DNA of 6,412 bases, taken from positions 1 to 6,412 of the forward strand of contig QHOR01000030.1 of the NCBI GenBank assembly GCA_003219395.1, in the 5' to 3' direction. Of the stretch, positions 1 to 6,290 are shown one piece after another. Both the position numbers and the translations under genes were made by a program. Numbering within the stretch: position 1 is the first letter of the stretch; each line of letters starts with the position of its first letter. Source of the DNA: Verrucomicrobiota bacterium (GTDB lineage: Bacteria; Verrucomicrobiota; Verrucomicrobiia; Chthoniobacterales; UBA10450). Under the pieces are notes generated by a model. The model saw only the letters and a list, made by a program, of their open reading frames with translations, was not told where the DNA came from and made no database searches.

Positions 1-64
1 AGAATGACTGGAACTTGTCTGAATGGCATTTTAAAATTTACTCGTACAACGCCCTAGCAGTCAA

Positions 65-159
65 TAATGACGAAGCTCGAAGCACGAAGGAATTCAGAAT
101 GACGCAATGACCAGCCGTTCGGGCTTGGCTCTTCATTCGTCATGCGGATTTCGTCATTA
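65..159. repeat. Inverted repeat with 10-bp arms in a GAATGAC/CGAAG-rich intergenic stretch
   Basis: The arm at 65-74 (TAATGACGAA) is matched by its exact reverse complement at 150-159 (TTCGTCATTA), with 75 bases between them. Related words recur nearby: GAATGAC at 3-9 and 97-103, AATGAC at 106-111, and ATTCGTCAT on the opposite sense at 135-143. The triplet-like series CGAAgctCGAAgcaCGAAG lies just inside the left arm. This looks like a degenerate dispersed intergenic repeat rather than a gene or operator. No ORF in it is credible. The arms are seen directly; the repeat-family interpretation is inference. Confidence 0.4.
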
Positions 160-206
160 ATGGCGCACGATTTTTAATCTCGCTCGCAGCCTTCGCGACT
201 ATGCCT

Positions 207-249
207 CAACGAATCAGATTGCCTCGCGCACTTGACGATTGATTCGTTG
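207..249. repeat. 10-bp inverted repeat upstream of the dsbA-like gene
   Basis: CAACGAATCA at 207-216 is perfectly complementary to TGATTCGTTG at 240-249, with a 23-base spacer. The dyad ends 32 bases before the start codon at 282. The spacer contains TTGACG (232-237), which resembles a -35 hexamer, but no good -10 lies at the usual distance. It could be a regulator-binding dyad around a promoter or a 5' leader stem. The dyad is certain from sequence; its function is unknown. Confidence 0.45.
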
Positions 250-281
250 CGCCGAAACTTTTCGCTCTCTGCTAGTAATTT

Positions 282-950
282 ATGAAGCGATATTTGCCTT
301 TCGTTATTGTTGCGCTGGTCGCATTGGCCACCATCGGAAGCGGCGCAATGCTTTACCGGGCAAAGCGACCGCACGTTTTATCCATTCCTGAGAACAAAAT
401 ACTCTCCGCAAAAGGCGATGCAGAGTCACCGCATATCCGTGGTAACCCGGACGCCCCCGTGACACTAGAAGAGTACGGCGATTTTCAATGCCCGCCGTGC
501 GGTATGTTCTCGGCATTTCTTGGCCAGCTCGAGAAAGAGTACGATTCGCGTTTGCGCGTAGTCTTTCGGAATTTTCCGCTCACGATGCACGAGCACGCTC
601 GCGAGGCGGCGCTGGCTGCTGAAGCGGCTGGGCTGCAGGGCCGTTTTTGGGAGATGCACGACGTGCTCTATCGGGAACAAGAAACGTGGAGCAAGGCCCC
701 TAATGTGCGCGAATTGTTCGAATCTTACGCTGGAACGATCGGACTCGACGTTGATAAGTTCAAAAAAGACATGGACGGCGAACAGGTCAAGGCACGAGTC
801 GAAGCCGACCGCCAGCGGGGTCAGTCACTTGGGATACAACTTACTCCAACTTTGTTTATCAATAATCAGCCCCTGGATCCGAAAGACAAGAACCCGGAAG
901 GCATTCGCGCCGAGATCAACGCTGCGCTGCAGAAAAAATCGCAGACATGA
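282..950 (+). CDS. Membrane-anchored DsbA-like thiol:disulfide oxidoreductase (thioredoxin fold, CPPC)
   Basis: Probable periplasmic thiol oxidase that introduces disulfides into exported proteins. Residues 1-24 are a K-R start followed by a hydrophobic segment, which fits an uncleaved signal anchor; the catalytic domain (about 50-222) then lies outside the inner membrane. The active site is C70-P71-P72-C73, after the typical strand EEYGDFQ. The cis-proline loop is LTPTLF with P189. A helical insertion between them (about 102-182) is typical of the DsbA-like Thioredoxin_4/BdbD group rather than of plain thioredoxin. At 222 residues the length is normal for an anchored member. The start at 282 has no clear Shine-Dalgarno sequence but gives a sensible membrane anchor. 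The stop overlaps the start of the VKOR gene (ATGA), implying co-translation with its likely reoxidant. The CPPC dipeptide differs from the CPHC of E. coli DsbA, so an isomerase or reductase role is not excluded. Confidence 0.9.
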   Translation: MKRYLPFVIVALVALATIGSGAMLYRAKRPHVLSIPENKILSAKGDAESPHIRGNPDAPVTLEEYGDFQCPPCGMFSAFLGQLEKEYDSRLRVVFRNFPLTMHEHAREAALAAEAAGLQGRFWEMHDVLYREQETWSKAPNVRELFESYAGTIGLDVDKFKKDMDGEQVKARVEADRQRGQSLGIQLTPTLFINNQPLDPKDKNPEGIRAEINAALQKKSQT

Positions 951-1387
951 CCGTATCGCGATTTCGGACGATCATTTACATCGTTGCCGCGATCGTTTCG
1001 CTGGCTGGTCTCGCGGACGCAACTTACCTGTCGGTGCAGGCGTTAACGGGCGAAACGCTCGGCTGTGGTGGATCGCCCGATTGTTTTCGGGTCCTGGGCA
1101 GTCCGTACGCCAGAATCGGGGGGATTCCCGTGGCCCTATTCGGCTTGCTGGCCTATTTCAGCGCGTTTAGCTTCGCTACGTTCGCAGCGTTCGGATACGC
1201 GCGCGCCCGGATATTCCTCATTCCAACCATTGGCGCGATGTTTCTCGGTACGCTCTGGCTGCTTTATGTTCAGGCCTTCCTGCTGCACGCGTACTGCCGC
1301 TATTGCCTGTTTTCTGCGGCAACCACTTTTCTGTTGGCAGGGCTGGTGATTGCTCTGCCGCCCGGGCGAGACAGAGCGGTCTCATAA
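947..1387 (+). CDS. VKOR-family membrane protein (DsbB-like quinone-linked disulfide generator)
   Basis: A 146-residue polytopic inner-membrane protein of the vitamin K epoxide reductase family. Bacterial members reoxidise DsbA-like partners and pass the electrons to quinone. The four conserved cysteines are present: loop pair C40 and C46 and the active-site pair C117-R-Y-C120. The 6- and 3-residue spacings match those of the cyanobacterial homologue as I recall it. S52, six residues after C46, sits in the family motif SPYARIGGIPVALFG. Hydrophobic segments lie at about 8-28, 57-80, 88-112 and 118-137, fitting the four-helix bundle. There is no fused thioredoxin domain; that partner is the separate upstream gene, whose stop codon overlaps this start. 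No Shine-Dalgarno sequence is evident, so translation is probably coupled. Family assignment is firm; quinone use is inferred from the family. Confidence 0.92.
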   Translation: MTVSRFRTIIYIVAAIVSLAGLADATYLSVQALTGETLGCGGSPDCFRVLGSPYARIGGIPVALFGLLAYFSAFSFATFAAFGYARARIFLIPTIGAMFLGTLWLLYVQAFLLHAYCRYCLFSAATTFLLAGLVIALPPGRDRAVS

Positions 1388-1476
1388 GTCGTCCACTCTC
1401 TTGTCTTGCCCATTCTCTTGCTTTCGCTCATGCTCTTTAGACTCTGTCGTGGAGCACGAGCAGGGCTATGAGTAAG

Positions 1477-1482
1477 AAAGGA
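1477..1482 (+). promoter_or_regulatory. Probable ribosome binding site of the response regulator gene
   Basis: AAAGGA lies 11 bases before the ATG at 1494. It is the clearest Shine-Dalgarno-like sequence before any gene here and supports that start. Spacing is slightly long. The 106-base gap from 1388 to 1493 shows no obvious promoter, no terminator and no copy of the ATTAC-N6-GTAAT palindrome found elsewhere in the window. Confidence 0.4.
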
Positions 1483-1493
1483 TTATCAGGCTT

Positions 1494-2165
1494 ATGCGAA
1501 TTCTGGTGATCGAGGATGAAAAGAAGACGGCGGCTTTCTTGGCAAAAGGCTTGCACGAGGCCGGTTTCGTTGTCGATGTCGCCCCTGACGGCGAGGCGGG
1601 GCTGGCAGCGACGCGCGCGAGCAAGTTTGATCTACTCATTGTGGATATCATGCTTCCAAAAAAAGATGGCTGGGCTCTCGTCGAAGAATTGCGCGACGCC
1701 AGGGTGCAGACGCCCGTCATTTTTTTAACAGCGCGCGACAGTGTGCGCGATCGCGTGAAAGGACTCGAGCTCGGCGCGGACGATTATGTCGTGAAACCAT
1801 TCGCGTTTTCAGAATTGCTCGCCCGCGTGCGTTCGCTTCTGCGGCGCACGCCTGCGCGTCGGAGCAAACTGCGCGTCGGCGATTTGGAAATCGATACGCG
1901 TCATCAACGCGCCGAACGTGGTGGTGTCCCGCTAAACCTCACGCCGAAAGAGTTTCTCCTGCTCACCCACCTTGCGCATTCGGTGGGTGAAGTCGTGTCG
2001 CGCGATGAGATTGCAGAACATGTGTGGGACATAGGATTCAAAACCGATACGAACGTAGTCGATGTGGTCGTGCGCCGCTTGCGGGCAAAGGTAGACGATC
2101 CGTTTAAGACCAAACTGGTTCATACGATCCGCGGCATGGGATATGTTCTCAAAGCGCCCTCCTAA
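1494..2165 (+). CDS. OmpR/PhoB-family response regulator, CusR/CopR/HprR-like
   Basis: Cytoplasmic transcription regulator of a two-component system, 223 residues, the normal length. The receiver domain (about 1-115) has the acidic pocket E7-D8, phosphoacceptor D51 (in LLIVDIMLP), T79 and K101 (in VVKPF). The C-terminal winged helix (about 125-220) contains the recognition-helix region TNVVDVVVRRLRAKVDD (186-202) and the ending LVHTIRGMGYVL. From memory, both are nearly the same as in E. coli CusR and other heavy-metal-type regulators (CopR, CzcR, IrlR). The 3' end overlaps the kinase gene by 23 bases, so the two are co-translated. Palindromes at 3554, 6042 and 6312 resemble the box recalled for this subfamily, making them candidate targets. 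A metal-related name should be treated as a subfamily label; the actual signal is unknown. Confidence 0.95.
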   Translation: MRILVIEDEKKTAAFLAKGLHEAGFVVDVAPDGEAGLAATRASKFDLLIVDIMLPKKDGWALVEELRDARVQTPVIFLTARDSVRDRVKGLELGADDYVVKPFAFSELLARVRSLLRRTPARRSKLRVGDLEIDTRHQRAERGGVPLNLTPKEFLLLTHLAHSVGEVVSRDEIAEHVWDIGFKTDTNVVDVVVRRLRAKVDDPFKTKLVHTIRGMGYVLKAPS

Positions 2166-3519
2166 ACCGCGCTCCATCGCCTCCCAGCTCATCCTCCTTT
2201 TTACGCTGGCGGCGGCCGTCCTACTCGTCTGTGGACTCGGCGTCTTTTACTGGATCGTGCTCGCCGACAAACTAGACGCGTTGCAAACAAGTTTTGAACA
2301 GCGCGGCGGATTGGAGGCGGTCGCAGCCGAGATCAACACAGCAGGTAGTCGCAAGCGCGCTCCGTTTTTGGTACGCGTGCTCGATCCGGCGGGCACCACC
2401 ATTGGGCAAACAGCCGGCATGGAGACGCTGTTGCCGCCAAATATTTTTCCACCGGTCGCTTCACGCGAAATTGCGGCGCCTACGGAATATCGAGTTGCCG
2501 GAAAATCGTTTGCATTGACCACGAGAAGCGCGCTCGCAGATGGTCATCAGTTTACCATCCAGGTGGCGCAAGACCGCTCGAGCGACGAGCAGGTCGAGAG
2601 AAAATTTGGTCTACTGGTTCTGGTCGTTCTTTCAGGCAGCATTCTCGCTTCTATTCTGATTGCAATCCCGGTTACCAGGCGCGGTCTGCGTCCGTTGGAA
2701 GAAATGAAGCGTTCACTCGAGCGAATTGGGCCAACACACCTGAACGAGCGGGTCGCATCCGCCAGCTGGCCGCGAGAGCTTCAGCCTATGGCTATCGCTT
2801 TCGATGAAATGCTGAAGCGCCTCGACGATTCCTTCACCCGTCTCTCTCAATTCTCTGCGGATCTCGCACATGAATTGCGAACCCCCATCGCAAACATGCT
2901 CGGCGAAGCACAGGTCGCTCTATCGCGCGACCGGAGCTCTGCCGAATACCGCGAAACGATTGAATCCACGATCGACGAATGCGAACGGCTTTCGGGAATT
3001 GTCGACAACTTGCTTTTTGTTGCACGGGCTGATGCTGCACGCGATCCGATCGCGCGAAAGCAATTCGACGCCAGGGCCGCGGTGGAAAAAATTGCAGCTT
3101 TTTATGAAACCATCGCGGAAGATCATCACGTCATGATCAGATGCCGGGGCCGGGGAGAGATTTCTGCCGACCCCGCCTTGTTCGAGCGCGCGGTAGGAAA
3201 TCTTGTCGACAACGCGCTCCGGTTCACTCCTGCCAACGGATCGATTGAGATCGCGCTTGCCGAACATGCGACCGATTTCGAGGTGGCAGTCAGCGACAGT
3301 GGCTCGGGAATCGCTCCCGAACATTTGCCACGCGTGTTCGACCGATTTTATCGTGCGGAGTCATCGCGCGGATCGGATGGAACTGGCCTGGGCCTGGCTT
3401 TAGTAAAATCCATTGTGAATCTGCACGGCGGCACCGCCAGAATTCAAAGCGAAATCGGTCGCGGTACCACCGTGACATTGACTTTTCCGGCCGAGTCTAC
3501 CTGCGAAGCCAAGGGGTGA
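2143..3519 (+). CDS. Membrane sensor histidine kinase, heavy-metal-sensor (CusS-like) type
   Basis: Partner kinase of the preceding regulator, 458 residues. It has TM1 at about 14-38, a periplasmic sensor region of about 39-155, TM2 at about 156-176 and a HAMP linker at about 177-230. The HisKA domain carries phosphoacceptor H243 in SADLAHELRTPIAN. The HATPase domain shows the N box (ERAVGNLVDNALRF, N353 and N357), G1 box (SDSGSGI, D385), F box (FDRFYR) and G2 box (DGTGLGLAL), so the catalytic core looks intact. The start at 2143 lies inside the regulator gene, preceded by GGGAT, and gives a basic N-terminus followed by TM1. The architecture matches CusS-type kinases. However, the periplasmic region contains only one Met (M93), one His (H135) and no Cys, so a Cu/Ag-binding site like that of CusS is not evident. 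C30 lies inside TM1. Confidence 0.95.
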   Translation: MFSKRPPKPRSIASQLILLFTLAAAVLLVCGLGVFYWIVLADKLDALQTSFEQRGGLEAVAAEINTAGSRKRAPFLVRVLDPAGTTIGQTAGMETLLPPNIFPPVASREIAAPTEYRVAGKSFALTTRSALADGHQFTIQVAQDRSSDEQVERKFGLLVLVVLSGSILASILIAIPVTRRGLRPLEEMKRSLERIGPTHLNERVASASWPRELQPMAIAFDEMLKRLDDSFTRLSQFSADLAHELRTPIANMLGEAQVALSRDRSSAEYRETIESTIDECERLSGIVDNLLFVARADAARDPIARKQFDARAAVEKIAAFYETIAEDHHVMIRCRGRGEISADPALFERAVGNLVDNALRFTPANGSIEIALAEHATDFEVAVSDSGSGIAPEHLPRVFDRFYRAESSRGSDGTGLGLALVKSIVNLHGGTARIQSEIGRGTTVTLTFPAESTCEAKG

Positions 3520-3532
3520 GGCCCTTCGGGCC
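3520..3532. other. Small GC hairpin directly after the kinase stop codon
   Basis: GGCCC (3520-3524) and GGGCC (3528-3532) form a 5-bp stem with a TTC loop, starting at the base after the TGA. The run that follows is A7, not T, so on the + strand this is not a standard intrinsic terminator. It may protect the 3' end of the two-component mRNA or slightly attenuate read-through into the receptor gene. Confidence 0.35.
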
Positions 3533-3541
3533 AAAAAAATC

Positions 3542-3569
3542 TTGTCACGAATCATTACTGTTTTGTAAT
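3542..3569 (+). promoter_or_regulatory. Candidate sigma70-type promoter of the TonB-dependent receptor gene
   Basis: TTGTCA (3542-3547, five of six to the -35 consensus) is followed after 16 bases by TGTAAT (3564-3569, five of six to the -10 consensus). The -10 is also the right half of the palindromic box. Transcription would begin near 3576, only about two bases before the ATG at 3578, giving an essentially leaderless mRNA. That fits the absence of any Shine-Dalgarno sequence there. The alternative is read-through from the two-component operon. Confidence 0.4.
3554..3569. promoter_or_regulatory. Palindromic operator box 1 (ATTAC-N6-GTAAT), CusR/HprR-like
   Basis: ATTACTGTTTTGTAAT; the symmetry extends by two bases each side (TCATTAC / GTAATGA, 3552-3571). 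The outer hexamers CATTAC and GTAATG are identical to those of the E. coli HprR/CusR box as I recall it, CATTACAAAATTGTAATG. Two further copies lie at 6042-6057 and 6312-6327. The box ends eight bases before the receptor start codon. The proposed binder is the response regulator at 1494-2165; this is inference from subfamily and motif. Confidence 0.65.
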
Positions 3570-3577
3570 GAAGCCGG

Positions 3578-5854
3578 ATGCCATTCCGTTATCGAATCCG
3601 AAAATATTATTCACACTCTTCATTAACTCGAAAACTCGCATCGCTCCTCGTGGCAGAAAGTGTTCTCGCTTTCTTCCCGATTAAAGCCTACGCCCAGACA
3701 CAAACCACCGCCGCAGAGGCTATCGTGACTGGTGAAGCTATTCCGACGCCGACGCCTTACGACAACTGGCGGGAAATGCGGCAGCACATCATGCCTGAAG
3801 TGTCGGGCACAGAAATCACGGTCACAAAAAAAGCCACCGTCATCAAGCTCGAGCAGCAGCCGCCCATCGAGAACAACGATCTACAAGAAGAATTCGTCAA
3901 AGCGCCTGGCTTGCTCGTGACGGAGCAGCACACGCCAGGTCAGTTCAACTTCAGCTACCGCGGACTCGGCAATCCGCAGGAATCGGAATTCATCACCGTG
4001 CTGATGGACGGTGTCCCGTTGATGAGTGACTGGATTGGTTTTCCGACGCTATATTACCTGCCGTTCCCGCAATCGGTGAGCGAGATTCAATTTATCCGCG
4101 GCGGAAGCAGTTTGCTCTACGGACCTGAGCCGGCGCCGGCAATCAATTTTGTGACAAAACGGCCGCCACTCGGTTCGCCGGGGGATTTTTACACCGAGCA
4201 GGTCGGCGGCCCGTACGGCTTGTACACCACGTACAATGTGATTGAAGAAGCCGCGGGACCTTTGGAATTCCGGCTCGATGGCGGCTATGCGCGGGCTGAT
4301 GGCCAGCGCGATCACAGTGCGTACGACCTGTGGCAAACCGATCTGTACGTGGCCTATCGCCCTGATGAACATCAGCTCCTGGACCTCGAGTTTCACGCCA
4401 GTCGTTTCGACGGTGATGATCCAGGCCGCCTGAGCATTGCGCAATTCGAGGAAAATCCGAATCAATCCACCACGCCGTTCAACAAGGATTGGGTCGATCG
4501 ATATTCGGCCGTCCTGCGTTACGAGCGCGATTTCGGCGATGGCTGGCTTTTCCAAGGCAAAGGGTGGTACACGCATCAGGAGATCGATACTCTCGGCTTG
4601 CCGTTTCTGGTCGATCAAAACTTCAATAACGGCGGGATTGATTTGCGCATGCGAAAGAATTGGGGGGACGCCACGATCTTCAAAGGCAGCACACTCACGT
4701 TCGGCGGCGTGGCATATCACGGGGATGGCCCGTACAATCAACAATTCGCCACGCCCGACACTCACCGCGATGACGACACCGGTTTGATCCGGGTTGATCA
4801 AGATCGGGAATCAGATTACCAGGCGATCTTCTTCGAGAATATCTTTCGGCTTGGAAAATTTCACATCGTCCCCTCATTCCGTCTCGATCACGAACATGTC
4901 GAGGTAGACGAAATTATTTCACCGTTCGCCGGAGGGCCTGGCCAACGCCCACTGGCAACTCCTTCTGCGGACCATTGGGTGCCATTATGGGGCGTCGGTT
5001 TAGGAAACGATTTCGGTGATCGTAACGAAACCTATTTCAGTGCTTCCTCTGGCTGGCGGCCGACACGATGGTTCGATATTTCGTCGCCATTCCAGAACAT
5101 CGCACCCGGGCATCCGTCCGATCCGTTCCACTCGTTAGACTTCGAGCTAGGAGTACACGGAACTCCCCTTCGTGGGTTTTGGTATGACGTCGGAGCATTC
5201 TGGATGCTTTTCGATAATCGCACTGAGACGCGGCAGTTCAGCACGACTGAGTTCGTCATCGCCAACACCGGCAGCACTCGCCATCGCGGGCTCGAAGGCG
5301 AGCTTTCGTATGATTTTCTTGCGCGGTTCCAGCACCCGCCTGTTCCGCAACCTCTCGCGGTTGATGAGAAGAATGTCATCGACAAAAACCCAGCCCCCGT
5401 GCCGGGCGCTCTGGAAAAATTCCGGCCGTTGCAACTCGTCCTCTTCACCAACGTGCAATTTCTCGATGCCACATTCAGTGAGAGCGATATTCCGGATCAG
5501 GTGGGCAACACGCCGGCTTTCGCTCCCGATTTCCTCTGGAAAGGCGGTATCAGCTTCCGCAAGGAACAGTGCTTCAATATCATGTTGAGCGCCGTTTACG
5601 TTTCGGAGCAATTCTGGTCGGATGCCAATGTGGCCGCGGCACCGTTTCCCGGTGCCCCGCCGACTCCGGCGAAACTGCCCGCGTATGCCGTTGTTGATCT
5701 CTCGGGCGAATATTACATCACGAAAAATTTGCGCGTGTTCGGCGGCATCTCGAATTTGACGGACGAGAAATACTATTCACGGGTGTTCTTCAATGGCTCG
5801 ATTGAGCCGGCACCTCGGTTATCTGGTTATGCCGGTGCTTCGTTCAAGTTTTAG
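3578..5854 (+). CDS. TonB-dependent outer-membrane receptor, FecA-like
   Basis: Gated outer-membrane porin that takes up a scarce ligand using TonB/ExbBD energy, 758 residues. The signal peptide has a long basic n-region (about 1-19), a hydrophobic core and a probable cut after AYA (residue 39). The TonB box is probably within TEITVTKK (78-85). The plug domain (about 85-195) shows VLMDGVPL, EIQFIRGGSSLLYGP and AINFVTK, as in the FecA branch. The beta-barrel follows, with late-barrel GGISNLTDEKYYSR and a terminal Phe (ASFKF) typical of Bam-folded barrels. The distance from signal peptide to plug is too short for an N-terminal STN signalling domain, so regulation is probably not of the FecIR type; the neighbouring two-component system is the likelier controller. 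Residues 587-609 are a Pro-rich stretch, probably a long loop. The start at 3578 is the only ATG giving a full signal peptide. The ligand (iron chelate, copper, other) cannot be read from sequence. Confidence 0.93.
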   Translation: MPFRYRIRKYYSHSSLTRKLASLLVAESVLAFFPIKAYAQTQTTAAEAIVTGEAIPTPTPYDNWREMRQHIMPEVSGTEITVTKKATVIKLEQQPPIENNDLQEEFVKAPGLLVTEQHTPGQFNFSYRGLGNPQESEFITVLMDGVPLMSDWIGFPTLYYLPFPQSVSEIQFIRGGSSLLYGPEPAPAINFVTKRPPLGSPGDFYTEQVGGPYGLYTTYNVIEEAAGPLEFRLDGGYARADGQRDHSAYDLWQTDLYVAYRPDEHQLLDLEFHASRFDGDDPGRLSIAQFEENPNQSTTPFNKDWVDRYSAVLRYERDFGDGWLFQGKGWYTHQEIDTLGLPFLVDQNFNNGGIDLRMRKNWGDATIFKGSTLTFGGVAYHGDGPYNQQFATPDTHRDDDTGLIRVDQDRESDYQAIFFENIFRLGKFHIVPSFRLDHEHVEVDEIISPFAGGPGQRPLATPSADHWVPLWGVGLGNDFGDRNETYFSASSGWRPTRWFDISSPFQNIAPGHPSDPFHSLDFELGVHGTPLRGFWYDVGAFWMLFDNRTETRQFSTTEFVIANTGSTRHRGLEGELSYDFLARFQHPPVPQPLAVDEKNVIDKNPAPVPGALEKFRPLQLVLFTNVQFLDATFSESDIPDQVGNTPAFAPDFLWKGGISFRKEQCFNIMLSAVYVSEQFWSDANVAAAPFPGAPPTPAKLPAYAVVDLSGEYYITKNLRVFGGISNLTDEKYYSRVFFNGSIEPAPRLSGYAGASFKF

Positions 5855-6030
5855 CGGCGGCACGGGTGTAACGATTACGTTCCGCGAGAGCATCGTTTAC
5901 TCTCTCACCTTACCTGCGCAGACGCGCTGAACACGAAGCCGGCGCCGATCATTGCTGTAAACAATGTTCTTGTCGTTTTCACATTTATTTTTTCGCTGGC
6001 TACGCTTCCAAACGGTTGCCGAAAGATTTG
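5855..6030. other. Non-coding stretch after the receptor gene
   Basis: No credible gene on either strand. No strong intrinsic terminator is visible. The nearest candidate is a weak 5-bp stem, CATTG (5950-5954) with CAATG (5962-5966), followed by T-rich DNA up to about 5994. GTAACGATTAC at 5868-5878 has short complementary ends but does not match the operator spacing. Confidence 0.4.
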
Positions 6031-6060
6031 TCTTGCCAATTATTACAAATTTGTAATTAT
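6021..6060 (+). repeat. Promoter-like direct repeat, copy A
   Basis: This 40-base segment matches 6291-6330 at 31 of 40 positions without gaps, offset by exactly 270 bases. Shared elements are ATTT, TCTTGC, AA, TATTACA and TGTAATTAT, so similarity covers the flanks as well as the palindrome. With a one-base gap it continues weakly (GCGC, ACCT). Promoter-like hexamers are TTGTCT (6028-6033) with TGTAAT (6052-6057) 18 bases on, or TTGCCA (6033-6038) with AATTAT (6055-6060) 16 bases on. A transcript from here would run into the hairpin cluster. Confidence 0.5.
6042..6057. promoter_or_regulatory. Palindromic operator box 2, perfect 16-bp palindrome
   Basis: ATTACAAATTTGTAAT is its own reverse complement over all 16 bases. 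Compared with the recalled HprR/CusR box it differs only at the two outermost bases and one central base. It lies between promoter-like hexamers but has no start codon close downstream, unlike boxes 1 and 3. It may serve a leader transcript, or be an older copy of the promoter at box 3. Confidence 0.65.
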
Positions 6061-6082
6061 AGCGCAATACCTGCAGGAGTGA

Positions 6083-6107
6083 CAGCCCCGAAAAGCTTTC
6101 GGGGTTG
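6083..6107. repeat. Strong hairpin within the intergenic dyad cluster
   Basis: CCCCGAAA (6086-6093) pairs perfectly with TTTCGGGG (6097-6104) across a 3-base loop. One G-T, one A-T and one C-G pair extend the stem to 11 bp. No T-run follows (TTGCTG), so it is not a standard intrinsic terminator. It is separated by 12 bases from a second strong hairpin. Probably part of a REP-like dispersed intergenic element or a structured leader. Confidence 0.5.
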
Positions 6108-6119
6108 CTGAAGTGGAGA

Positions 6120-6149
6120 AGCCGCAGCCCGGTGGAGCGGGCTGCGGCT
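6120..6149. repeat. Perfect 12-bp GC-rich hairpin (REP-like dyad)
   Basis: AGCCGCAGCCCG (6120-6131) pairs perfectly with CGGGCTGCGGCT (6138-6149) around a GTGGAG loop. The following bases (ACACTTTATC) do not form the T-run of an intrinsic terminator. Just downstream a nested weaker structure occurs: GACGC (6169-6173) with GCGTC (6193-6197) enclosing CCAC (6173-6176) and GTGG (6181-6184), where c6173 is shared and can pair in only one of the two stems. Short ORFs read through this region are shadows of the repeat. Dispersal elsewhere in the genome is expected but cannot be checked here. Confidence 0.55.
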
Positions 6150-6290
6150 ACACTTTATCAGAGTTACGGACGCCACGCATGTGGAGACCCGAGCGTCGAT
6201 ACGAAATGGGTAAAAAGCAGCGCACCTGTTACGACTGCGCAGCGATTAGTCGGTCAAAAAATCGGCGGAGGTCTGCCTTCCGGAGAATTC

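Noticed and set aside
1..281. CRISPR array or tRNA in the left intergenic region
   Set aside because: The recurring words are short, irregularly spaced and on both senses, and no cloverleaf or regular repeat-spacer pattern is present.
703..1170. 155-codon frame overlapping the dsbA-like and VKOR genes
   Set aside because: It is out of frame with two genes that have intact diagnostic motifs, and its composition (many Arg and Ser, no motif) is that of a shadow frame.
1468..1509. Possible 13-residue leader peptide (MSKKGLSGLCEFW) overlapping the response regulator start
   Set aside because: It has no ribosome binding site, no attenuator structure follows, and the length is easily reached by chance.
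3520..3540. Hairpin after the kinase gene as a rho-independent terminator
   Set aside because: The stem is only 5 bp and is followed by an A-run rather than a T-run on the + strand.
4049..4801. 250-codon antisense frame within the receptor gene
   Set aside because: It lies fully inside a well-supported TonB-dependent receptor gene and has no domain features; it is a mirror of biased codon use.
5868..5878. GTAACGATTAC as a fourth operator copy
   Set aside because: The arms are inverted in order (GTAA first, TTAC second) and only 4 bp with a 3-base centre, unlike the ATTAC-N6-GTAAT box.
5950..5994. Weak stem plus T-rich DNA as a terminator for the receptor gene
   Set aside because: The stem is only 5 bp and AT-containing, and the T-rich part is not immediately adjacent.
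6071..6113. Short frame from GTG at 6079 after GGAG
   Set aside because: The GGAG overlaps the start instead of preceding it by 5-9 bases, and the frame stops after ten codons.
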